A DNA stretch of 64,000 nucleotides from a bacterium (GTDB lineage: Bacteria > DUMJ01), in assembly GCA_012839925.1 (NCBI GenBank), contig DUMJ01000003.1, positions 1 to 64,000 of the forward strand. Direction: 5' to 3'. A program made the position numbers and the translations under genes. Numbering within the stretch: position 1 is the stretch's first letter; each line of letters begins with the position of its first letter. The notes beneath the pieces are model-generated. The model had not been told where the DNA came from and made no database searches. It worked only from the letters and a program-made list of their open reading frames with translations. Of the stretch, positions 39,174-47,259 are shown piece by piece.

Positions 39174-39444
39174 TCTCCTTAATTTCGCCTATGTTTTCTA
39201 AAATCCACGAAACTATCTCCTGAAATACTGTTGTGTTCAAAGAATAAACTATATACTGTCCCTGTTTTTCAGATGTTATGAGTCCGGCTGATTTTAACAC
39301 CTCCAGATGGTGAGATATGGTGGGCCAGGACTGCTGGAAATTTTTTGCTATTTCACCAGCGGTTAAATCCTTCTCTAAAAGTATCCTCAATATTTTTCTT
39401 CTTGTACTATCGCTTAAAGCTTTAAATATTAAATCCAACGACAT
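39136..39444 (-). CDS. ArsR-family regulator (SdpR-like)
   Basis: FKALSDSTRRKILRILLEKDLTAGEIAKNFQQSWPTISHHLEVLKSAGLI. Confidence 0.92.
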   Translation of the reverse strand: MSLDLIFKALSDSTRRKILRILLEKDLTAGEIAKNFQQSWPTISHHLEVLKSAGLITSEKQGQYIVYSLNTTVFQEIVSWILENIGEIKESGKEDEESVQSR

Positions 39445-39462
39445 AACATATTCCTTTTTAAT

Positions 39463-39482
39463 ATTTAGATAATTGTCTAAAT
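39463..39482. promoter_or_regulatory. Candidate ArsR/SdpR operator
   Basis: 20 bp near-palindrome atttagataattgtctaaat (9 of 10 pairs), 19 bp upstream of the regulator ATG. Confidence 0.5.
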
Positions 39483-39519
39483 AAATTCTACACTACTGAT
39501 GAGGATAAGTCAAGAGTGT

Positions 39520-39547
39520 TTGTATGGATTTATCTTTATGCTATAAT
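39520..39547 (+). promoter_or_regulatory. Promoter of riboswitch operon
   Basis: TTGTAT (39520-39525) - 16 bp - TATAAT (39542-39547). Confidence 0.55.
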
Positions 39548-39560
39548 ATAACTACAAAAT

Positions 39561-39680
39561 ATGCCGAATTCCTCTTTTTAATGAGGAAACGGGGGACCCG
39601 CTAGTTGGGGGTGAATTCTGTCATATCTGGCAGATAGGTGACCTTTCTCACCGAACCCGTCAGCTAACCTCGTAGGCAAA
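39561..39680 (+). ncRNA. Cyclic di-AMP riboswitch (ydaO/yuaA leader)
   Basis: Class-defining blocks: tgccgaatt, gaggaaacgggggaccc, ttgggggtgaatt, ataggtgacctttctcaccgaacccgtcagctaacctcgtaggca; P1 pairing tgcc (39562-39565) / ggca (39675-39678). Confidence 0.95.
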
Positions 39681-39696
39681 AGAAAGGGGTGTTGTT

Positions 39697-40791
39697 ATGG
39701 AAAACAGTAAACCTGCATTCTGTGTCCTTGGGGCGGGGCATGGGGGTCAAGCTCTTGCTGCCCACCTCTCTCTTCTGGGTTTTGATGTGAGCCTTTATAA
39801 CAGGACTTTTGCTCGTATAAAACAGATTAAGGCTTTAGGTGGGATAAATCTGGGAGGAGAGGTTAAGGGTTTTGCCAAGATTAGTGTGGTGACAGATAAA
39901 ATAGAAGAAGCTATAGAGGGTAGAGAGATTATTATGGTGGTTGTTCCAGCCTACGCACACAGATCTTTAGCCGAAAGTATGGCACCTTACCTGGAAGATG
40001 GGCAAAAGATTATTCTGAATCCTGGTAGAACAGGTGGGGCTTTAGAGGTGAGAGCTGTTCTCAAGGAAAAGGGTGTAAAGAAGGATGTAATAGTAGCAGA
40101 AACGCAGACATTCATATATACTTCTAGGGCAGAAAATCCAGGTCAGGTGAGAATATTCCGTATCAAGAACGCTATTCCTGTGGCTGCTCTCCCTGCTTAC
40201 AGGACGGTTGAGGTTTTAAGCAGACTGAGGATAGCCTTCCCCCAGTTTGTCCCGGGAGATAATGTCATAAGTACAGGGCTGGATAATATAGGTGCCATAT
40301 TCCATCCGGCGCTTACAATTTTGAATGCTGGTAGGATTGAGACGACCAAGGGGTCTTTCCAGTATTATATAGAAGGGATAACTCCGTCTATATCTCTAAT
40401 TCTCGAAGAGATGGATGGAGAAAGAGTTGCTGTTGCCAGTGCGTTGGGTATAAGAGCCCTTACAGCGAGAGAGTGGTTGTATATAGCCTATGATGCAATT
40501 GGAAGGACACTTTATGAGGCAATGCAGAATAATGAAGGATACAAGGGGATTATGGCTCCACCAACTCTAGATACCCGTTACATAGATGAAGATGTTCCGA
40601 TGAGCCTGGTCCCGATAGCTTCTATGGGGGATATGCTTGGTGTTCCTACCCCCACCATTAGGGCAATAATACATCTTGCCAATGTTATGCGTAACTGTAA
40701 TTACTGGGAGAATGGTAGAACAGTGGAAAAGTTAGGGATAGCTGATCTTTCGGTAAAAGATATTATAAGACTGGTAATGGAGGGGGAATAA
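39697..40791 (+). CDS. NAD/NADP octopine/nopaline dehydrogenase family protein
   Basis: 364 aa; Rossmann CVLGAGHGGQALAAHLSLLGFDVSLYNR; DNIGAIFHPALTILNAGRIE typical of the opine DH C-terminal domain. Confidence 0.88.
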   Translation: MENSKPAFCVLGAGHGGQALAAHLSLLGFDVSLYNRTFARIKQIKALGGINLGGEVKGFAKISVVTDKIEEAIEGREIIMVVVPAYAHRSLAESMAPYLEDGQKIILNPGRTGGALEVRAVLKEKGVKKDVIVAETQTFIYTSRAENPGQVRIFRIKNAIPVAALPAYRTVEVLSRLRIAFPQFVPGDNVISTGLDNIGAIFHPALTILNAGRIETTKGSFQYYIEGITPSISLILEEMDGERVAVASALGIRALTAREWLYIAYDAIGRTLYEAMQNNEGYKGIMAPPTLDTRYIDEDVPMSLVPIASMGDMLGVPTPTIRAIIHLANVMRNCNYWENGRTVEKLGIADLSVKDIIRLVMEGE

Positions 40792-40793
40792 TT

Positions 40794-42410
40794 ATGAAGA
40801 TAATAGCTTGCTCTTTATCCCCCTGCATTCATATCGGGGGTGTTATTAACTTTCTCAATATAGCAGAAAAACTGGGAAATGAAGTTTTATTTTTAGGACC
40901 AGCTATAACTCTGGAAGAACTTCTCTCAGCGATAGAAGAGTATAAACCAGATCTTGTAGGTGTAAGTTTCAGACTGACCCCTGATGTAGCCAGAGGTATA
41001 TTCCTGAGATTAGAGAAAATGATAGAGGAAAATAATATTAAGAGTAAATTTGTACTTGGTTGTACCCCTTCAGTGGCAGAAGTTGCTCGAGAATCTGGTA
41101 TATTTGATATGATATTTACCGGTGAAGAATCTCCGGTAGAGGTTGTCAGTTACCTTAAAGGTAAGGGTGTGATCAGAAAAATTTCTTATCCGCAGACGCT
41201 CATAGAAAGGATTGAGAACAACAGACCTTTTCCTATACTGAGACATCATTTTGGATTGTCATCTCTGGAGGAAACAATCTCAGGAGTTAGAGAGATAGCT
41301 GAAGCAGGTGTTCTGGATGTAATATCTATTGCTCCAGACCAGAATGCACAGGAGAATTTCTTCAGACCAGACCAGATGAATCCTGAGCTCGATGGGGCAG
41401 GTGGCGTTCCTTTAAGAAAGGAAGAAGATTTAACCAAGATATATGAGGCGACAAGAACAGGAAACTATCCCTTACTCAGGTGTTATAGCGGGACAAGAGA
41501 CCTTATAAACTGGGGAGATATGCTTCAGAGGACTATAAGTAATGCCTGGGCTGCTATCCCTCTCTGCTGGTATAGTTCTCTTGATAAAAGGTCTACGAGA
41601 CCTCTTGTTGATGCGATAAGAGAGAATCAGCAGGCTATACGCTGGCATGCTGATAGAGATATACCGATAGAGATTAATGAAGCTCATCAGTGGGGCTTAA
41701 GGGATGCCCCAGATGTGGTTACTGTGGTGACCGCATTTCTTGCTGCCTATAATGCTAAAAAGCTTGGTGTAAAGAATTATATAGTTCAGTTGATGCTGAA
41801 TACTCCACTTTCCACTTCTGGTAAAGCGGATCTGGCGAAAATGCTTTCTATTTTGGAGTTTATCTCCAGAATAGAAGACGAGAACTTTGTCGTATTCAGA
41901 CAAATCCGGACCGGGTTAACGAGTCTGTCTTCAGATATGTCTGTTGCAAAGGGACAGCTGGCAAGTTCTATTCAGCTGGGACTTTCTCTATCTCCTCATA
42001 TTATTCATGTCGTGGGGTTCTGTGAAGGTAACCATGCCGCTACAGCTAAAGAGGTAATCGAGAGTTGTAAGATTATCCAGGGAGTGATGAGAAATTTTTA
42101 TCTGGGTTCTCCAAATCCCTTTGATGAAGATGTCATAATGAGGAAGGAACACCTATTGAAAGAATCAGAAATCCTTTTATCTGCTATAGAAGAGATCCCC
42201 TCTGAAAGTCAGGACCCGTTAACTGACCCGGAGGTGATAGCTAAGGCGGTAAAGATTGGACTACTGGATGCTCCACATTTAAAAGGTAATCCTTCTGCCT
42301 GTGGTGAAATCAGGACGCGGATAATAAATGGCGAGTGTGATGCCGTAGATGAATCTGGTAGACCTGTAAGTGAAGAGGAGAGGATTTCCAGAATAAGGAT
42401 AATATTATGA
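40794..42410 (+). CDS. B12-binding domain fused to glutamate mutase E/methylaspartate-mutase-like barrel
   Basis: 538 aa; N-terminal SPCIHIGGVINFLNIAEKLGNEVLFLG...PDLVGVSFRL; C-terminal LLRCYSGTRDLINWGDMLQRTISNAWAAIPLCWYSSLDKRSTRPL. Confidence 0.75.
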   Translation: MKIIACSLSPCIHIGGVINFLNIAEKLGNEVLFLGPAITLEELLSAIEEYKPDLVGVSFRLTPDVARGIFLRLEKMIEENNIKSKFVLGCTPSVAEVARESGIFDMIFTGEESPVEVVSYLKGKGVIRKISYPQTLIERIENNRPFPILRHHFGLSSLEETISGVREIAEAGVLDVISIAPDQNAQENFFRPDQMNPELDGAGGVPLRKEEDLTKIYEATRTGNYPLLRCYSGTRDLINWGDMLQRTISNAWAAIPLCWYSSLDKRSTRPLVDAIRENQQAIRWHADRDIPIEINEAHQWGLRDAPDVVTVVTAFLAAYNAKKLGVKNYIVQLMLNTPLSTSGKADLAKMLSILEFISRIEDENFVVFRQIRTGLTSLSSDMSVAKGQLASSIQLGLSLSPHIIHVVGFCEGNHAATAKEVIESCKIIQGVMRNFYLGSPNPFDEDVIMRKEHLLKESEILLSAIEEIPSESQDPLTDPEVIAKAVKIGLLDAPHLKGNPSACGEIRTRIINGECDAVDESGRPVSEEERISRIRIIL

Positions 42411-43312
42411 AAAAATGCGTCGTTGTGTATAACAGATATAGAGATATAATAACTGCAAAAGAGTCCATAGATTATATAAGGTCTGCCATAGTAGAATTGG
42501 GCTATTCCTGCAGTCTGGTTCCATTCGATGATGATTTTATGTCTAATATAAGAAGAGAAGACCCGTATGTGGTATTTAACTACTATACCTCCACTGGTTA
42601 CCCACAGATAACCGTCCCTTCCATTTTGGAGGAAATGAATGTGAGATATACAGGTTCGGATCCTCTGACTCAAGCCATAGCGATTGATAAAGAATATACA
42701 GGTATAATACTTCAATTCTATGGGATTCCAGTGCCTCAGTCCCTTGTATTAAAAAAGGGAGACAGATTTGTCTGTTCGCTTCGCTTTCCTCTTATAGTAA
42801 AGCCGGCACTTGGTGGTTCTAGTGAGGGGATTTCTGGTTCTGCTATAGTTTATACCGAAAGAGAACTGGATAATGTCTTGGAGGAACTTTTTTCTAAAGG
42901 GTATGATAAGTTACTGGTTTCATCCTTCATAAAAGGAAGAGAGCTTACTGTGGGGGTTGTTGGGTCAAAGTCTCCCGAGATACTGGGCATTCTTGAGACT
43001 GAAATCAGGGCTGACGAGATTCTTACAGAAGAGCTTAAGGAAGAACTTGATGTTTATGATAGAAGAATAACCGCTTATTCTGGTCCCTGTTACGAGTATA
43101 TAGAAGATGTGATTTTAAAGAGTTACAAAGCTATTAATTGCAAGGGGTATTCGCGCATAGATATAAGGCTCGGTGAGGATGGAGTTCCCTATGTGATAGA
43201 TGTAAATGCCTTACCAGGGCTTCATCCTCGCTACAGTTATCTGCCAAGGATGGCAGAGGACACCGGTCTTGGCTATACAGGATTGATAATAGAGATCATA
43301 GAAAATTGCTAA
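42407..43312 (+). CDS. ATP-grasp ligase, D-Ala-D-Ala ligase-like
   Basis: 301 aa; FPLIVKPALGGSSEGIS, SFIKGRELTVGVVG, YSRIDIRLGEDGVPYVIDVNALPGLHPRYSYLPRMA; ATGA overlap with upstream gene. Confidence 0.9.
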   Translation: MKKCVVVYNRYRDIITAKESIDYIRSAIVELGYSCSLVPFDDDFMSNIRREDPYVVFNYYTSTGYPQITVPSILEEMNVRYTGSDPLTQAIAIDKEYTGIILQFYGIPVPQSLVLKKGDRFVCSLRFPLIVKPALGGSSEGISGSAIVYTERELDNVLEELFSKGYDKLLVSSFIKGRELTVGVVGSKSPEILGILETEIRADEILTEELKEELDVYDRRITAYSGPCYEYIEDVILKSYKAINCKGYSRIDIRLGEDGVPYVIDVNALPGLHPRYSYLPRMAEDTGLGYTGLIIEIIENC

Positions 43313-43318
43313 ACTTCT

Positions 43319-43490
43319 ATGATCTTCTAATGCTGCCATCTTTTCTCCTCTTACAAAGCAGTACTTGGAATGGCATTGTTCGTTAAGTGCCTTGAATGTT
43401 TCATTCTCTATATGCCATCTTATCTTTACTAGTTCCCTCATCGCTGAACCTGGTAGGTTTGTATCATTTGTACTTGCCCCCTAAATGCTC
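43319..43490 (-). pseudogene. Possible C-terminal remnant of a DDE transposase
   Basis: MRELVKIRWHIENETFKALNEQCHSKYCFVRGEKMAALE resembles the C-terminal HIENxxFKxLN region of DDE transposases; no intact ORF. Confidence 0.4.
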
Positions 43491-43618
43491 CTCTATTACC
43501 TTCGCTACCCTCAATGAGTCTATTCCTTCTACATATTCTATCCTTTTAGGGGTGAGAGGAGGTCACTAAGAGCCAGAAATAACATCTAATAGTAGAGATA
43601 GAGGGGATAAAGGACCTC

Positions 43619-44884
43619 TTACCCCTCTATCTCTGTATGAATTTGTCTCTTCCTTGGATCTATAACACCCAGATAGAGTATAGTTAACCCTATGATGTTG
43701 GCTATAAGCGAAATCCGAAAAACATACTGATATCCAAAATTTTCTGCTACTATCCCTCCTATGAGAGGGCTTAAGGCAAGGGCAGGGGAGATGATTATAT
43801 TGTTTATGCCTATATATGTGGGTCTTCTATCTGGAGGGGCAAATTCTAATATTATAGGAAGTCCAGAAATCATAAAGGAGCTATTCATCGCTCCAGATAG
43901 TGCAAAGACAAGATAAAGCGGGTATACAGACGGTGTAATTATGGCTATAAGATTACCGAGGAGATTACAGAAAATACCTCCTAACAGGACATTCCTGTGC
44001 CCTGTCTTATCTGCCAGAGGACCCCAGATAATGTTGGCTAACGGTTGACCTCCAACAAAGAACATGGTAAAAGTTCCTATGTATTCATCACTCAATGAAA
44101 ATCTGCCGACCGCATATACTGTATAAAAAGCTAGACCCATCGACCCAAAACTTACGATAAATCTGGCCAGAACATAATTTCTGAAATGTCTGTCAGATCT
44201 GAGTATCTTTGCTATATCATAGGAATAATTTATCTTTTCTCTTCTCTGGTCTTTTTTGTTTGGAGCTTCTTTCATAAATAACAGTACTACATAAGCCATA
44301 ATTAATATGGCTATGGTGATAGTAAAGCATAGACCAAAATTCGTCGGGAATGGATGTGAGTTCAGGATTTTCCCAACCATCATAGAACCGGCAATTCCCA
44401 GTAATCCACCCAGCCCATTCCCCAGGGCTGTGAATTTCCCTCGACTGGTGACAGGTATAATTCTGGCAATAAAATCCATCCAAGCAGGCATTATAAAACC
44501 TGTACCAAAGTTACCTATACCTACAAATACCAGTGAGAGATAAATAGTCAGGATGGGGTTGTGTTTTGCTAAAGTAAAAGCCAGTATGGCAAGAAAAAGA
44601 TATGGAGCCCTTTCTATCCATGTAACTATAGTTATAAATTTTTTTAAGGATTTTACTCTTTCTACTATAGGGGCAGATAAAATGCTTGGAAGGGTAAAAC
44701 CAAGATTGGCGAGCGTGGGTATAAGACCTATCTCCACATCGGATGCTCCTAATTTTTTCAGGAACATAGGTATGACTGTATTGATAGAAGAAAAAGTTAG
44801 ACCCAAGCCCCATAAACCTGACTGGGTAGCACCGAGGATAAAATTTCGTCTATTTTCTCTCGGAGATAAACCGGTATTACTCAT
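43619..44884 (-). CDS. MFS transporter
   Basis: 421 aa, about 12 TM; FGLCFTITIAILIMAYVVLLF, GPLADKTGHRNVLLGG. Confidence 0.88.
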   Translation of the reverse strand: MSNTGLSPRENRRNFILGATQSGLWGLGLTFSSINTVIPMFLKKLGASDVEIGLIPTLANLGFTLPSILSAPIVERVKSLKKFITIVTWIERAPYLFLAILAFTLAKHNPILTIYLSLVFVGIGNFGTGFIMPAWMDFIARIIPVTSRGKFTALGNGLGGLLGIAGSMMVGKILNSHPFPTNFGLCFTITIAILIMAYVVLLFMKEAPNKKDQRREKINYSYDIAKILRSDRHFRNYVLARFIVSFGSMGLAFYTVYAVGRFSLSDEYIGTFTMFFVGGQPLANIIWGPLADKTGHRNVLLGGIFCNLLGNLIAIITPSVYPLYLVFALSGAMNSSFMISGLPIILEFAPPDRRPTYIGINNIIISPALALSPLIGGIVAENFGYQYVFRISLIANIIGLTILYLGVIDPRKRQIHTEIEG

Positions 44885-45677
44885 CCGCAGGTTCTATTTT
44901 TATGATATTTCCATCATAGCTGGGTTGTATAGAATATCCTGGAGGAACGATCAAAAAATCTTCTTCATCCCAGTTTCCATTTATAGAGTCAAGGATAAGT
45001 TTCATATCTCCTTCTATTTTTTTATACTTCCAACCTCTTCTTTCCGCTTCTTTTTTCACATCGTCTTCATACGAAAATGGCATTGGCAGTTTCATATCTA
45101 TATAGGTAGCCAGATTATAACGTATAAGCCAGGATTGTTCCAGCTCGAATAAGTATCTGGCATTGTCTTCCCCATATAGTTCTACATATTCTTCATAGGT
45201 CTTCCCCAGTCCATAACCGCTGGCGGATGTCCTTCCCACACTTTCAGAACCTCTCTCAACCCAACCGGTGGTGAAATAGTATGTGCCAGGATTCTTAGAA
45301 AATTCCTCCGCATACCTCTCTTTAGAGCCAAGAAAAAGCGTAATACAGTCATGAGCCTTTGGAATAATCAGAGGAATGTTTCTGGCTATAAGTCCCATAG
45401 TACCATTGCTGCAGAGCCCATAGGCTAATACGATAGCCTGATATTCTTCAGAAGAAGAGAAAGATATCTTATCTATATCTTCCTGAAGCTCTTCTCTCAT
45501 CTTGTCGGGATTATCGTGGAGTCCCTTAGTTTTGAAGACAAGATGAACTATATTGCTGGTTATTAAACCAGCATAACAAATCTCTCTAGCAAGAACTTCA
45601 CAGGCAACTACTGCAATCTTTTTTTTCTGCGCCTGGATGAGCCTTGTAAGTTCAGTAAGTCCTTCCTGGGGCTTCAT
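44877..45677 (-). CDS. DUF1638 domain protein
   Basis: VVACEVLAREICYAG; YQAIVLAYGLCSNGTMGLIARNIPLIIPKAHDCITLFLGSKERY. Confidence 0.88.
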   Translation of the reverse strand: MKPQEGLTELTRLIQAQKKKIAVVACEVLAREICYAGLITSNIVHLVFKTKGLHDNPDKMREELQEDIDKISFSSSEEYQAIVLAYGLCSNGTMGLIARNIPLIIPKAHDCITLFLGSKERYAEEFSKNPGTYYFTTGWVERGSESVGRTSASGYGLGKTYEEYVELYGEDNARYLFELEQSWLIRYNLATYIDMKLPMPFSYEDDVKKEAERRGWKYKKIEGDMKLILDSINGNWDEEDFLIVPPGYSIQPSYDGNIIKIEPADE

Positions 45678-46612
45678 TTAATCTCCTCCAGTGTATCTCT
45701 TATGGCAAACAGATTCTCTTTAGATGTTTCTCCAGGGACAGCACATCCAGGGGTTACTATGAGTTTTTTAGCTCCTGCTTCAACTATAGTCTTTAAAACT
45801 TCTCTCCTTACATCTTTCGGTGAATAGTTTATTATAGCCTCTTCGTTCAGCCCAGCCGCTATGCACCCTGAGTATAACTTCCTCGCCTCTTCCAGAGAAG
45901 GTGGGGTTAACCTGTTACTCCAGGTTACAACCTCAGGGTTGAATATATTAACTATGTCAAACATCAATTCGTTCCCGTGCAGATGGAGGATATTAAAATT
46001 GCAATCTCTGGCTGATTCCCAGATGATAATATCATAGGGCATAAAGTGCTGTCTGTACTCAGCATCATCCATAATATCTCTATTTGCTCCCTGAAGAGCC
46101 ATATATATTCCAGATAGACCCGTCTTTTTAGCGGCATTTATAAAGTTTACAAGAGACCTGGATATCATTTCTAATCCATAATGTAACGCCTTTGGATTTT
46201 CTTTAAGGTGCTCCAGTGTCCTTTTCCCGGTAAGTTTTTCTGCATAGGCAAATGTGCTGAATATTGTATCTATGACAAAACCGTCATCTGGCAGATTTTT
46301 AGTGATGATTTCTAATGCCAGAAGCTGAACCTTAAAGTTTTGAGAATTCTCATCAAGTATATCCAGCTTATACCAGTCTTCACTTTTTTCTATCCTGGAG
46401 ATATCCTGGGGCAGTTCGAACGGTATATCATGCATCACCTTAAGAAAATCAGGGTCGAATGTTTTGTAAAAATTGAGTTCCTCTTTAGCCAGAGGTTCTC
46501 CTGACGGAAAGTCTAACCATCTGAAATGGTACCAGAAGCTGAACGGTATCCTGTCAACAGGTTCTCCTTTTACAGCAGAAATAACTCTTTCCTTCTTAGT
46601 CAAATTAATCAT
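45674..46612 (-). CDS. Uroporphyrinogen decarboxylase (URO-D)/methyltransferase family protein
   Basis: LTKKERVISAVKGEPVDRIPFSFW; LHLHGNELMFDIVNIFNPEVVTWSNR. Confidence 0.85.
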   Translation of the reverse strand: MINLTKKERVISAVKGEPVDRIPFSFWYHFRWLDFPSGEPLAKEELNFYKTFDPDFLKVMHDIPFELPQDISRIEKSEDWYKLDILDENSQNFKVQLLALEIITKNLPDDGFVIDTIFSTFAYAEKLTGKRTLEHLKENPKALHYGLEMISRSLVNFINAAKKTGLSGIYMALQGANRDIMDDAEYRQHFMPYDIIIWESARDCNFNILHLHGNELMFDIVNIFNPEVVTWSNRLTPPSLEEARKLYSGCIAAGLNEEAIINYSPKDVRREVLKTIVEAGAKKLIVTPGCAVPGETSKENLFAIRDTLEEIK

Positions 46613-47036
46613 CTCCTATCTTATCATTTAAAATAAATATTCCAGAAGCCTTAGCGATAGTATTACCCATCTCGTCTAATATTTCCGAATGAGTCTTAGC
46701 CACCTTGCCTCTCACCCTATCCAGATAACCTGAGATTCTGTATCTTTCTTCAGGTCTCAATGGCTTTATAAACTTCACATGAAGCCTGGCAGTTACCCCT
46801 CTATAATTTTTATATTCCAGTGCATATGCCATAGCTTCGTCAAGGAGAGTGGTGACTATACCCCCATGTATTATCCCTGGATAACCCTGATGAAAAATAT
46901 CAGGTAAAAATAAAGCCTCTACATAATGTCCCTTATCTGTAAACTCCAGATGAAGCCCTATAGGATTTAAATTACCGCAGGCAAAACAGTATGGGAAATT
47001 ACTCCTTTGGTTTTCTTCCTCTTTTTTTGGTTTCAG
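46605..47036 (-). CDS. PaaI-family hotdog thioesterase; full-length frame seems to begin with CTG
   Basis: Track ORF starts at 46832; upstream frame encodes KPKKEEENQRSNFPYCFACGNLNPIGLHLEFTDKG...GIIHGGIVTTLLDEAMA; SD ggagg 6 nt before CTG 47036. Confidence 0.75.
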   Translation of the reverse strand: MKPKKEEENQRSNFPYCFACGNLNPIGLHLEFTDKGHYVEALFLPDIFHQGYPGIIHGGIVTTLLDEAMAYALEYKNYRGVTARLHVKFIKPLRPEERYRISGYLDRVRGKVAKTHSEILDEMGNTIAKASGIFILNDKIGDD

Positions 47037-47226
47037 GGAGAACCTCCATATAACCCAAATGCTTCACTACGATGTAACTCTCTCCTGTTTCTAGTGTCAA
47101 TGATTTAGCCTTCTGTCTAGCCTGGGAAGGGCTATCAAACACATAGGGGTGGTCATTTGGTATTACAGAGTATAAGTCTGGTAAGTCTTTAGCTTCTCTA
47201 CTTATATATCGCACCTTAATAGCCAT
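46999..47226 (-). CDS. Small uncharacterised protein with C-terminal KKRGRKPKE
   Basis: 75 aa ORF in operon context with SD aggagg upstream. Confidence 0.6.
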   Translation of the reverse strand: MAIKVRYISREAKDLPDLYSVIPNDHPYVFDSPSQARQKAKSLTLETGESYIVVKHLGYMEVLPETKKRGRKPKE

Positions 47227-47259
47227 ACAAATTCCTCCTATGATAAAATAATTAACACT

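Noticed and set aside
42209-42715. 168-aa minus-strand ORF
   Set aside because: Antisense to the strongly supported B12/ATP-grasp genes; no recognisable domain.
44553-45152. 199-aa plus-strand ORF
   Set aside because: Fully antisense to the MFS and DUF1638 genes, no family resemblance, composition of a shadow ORF.
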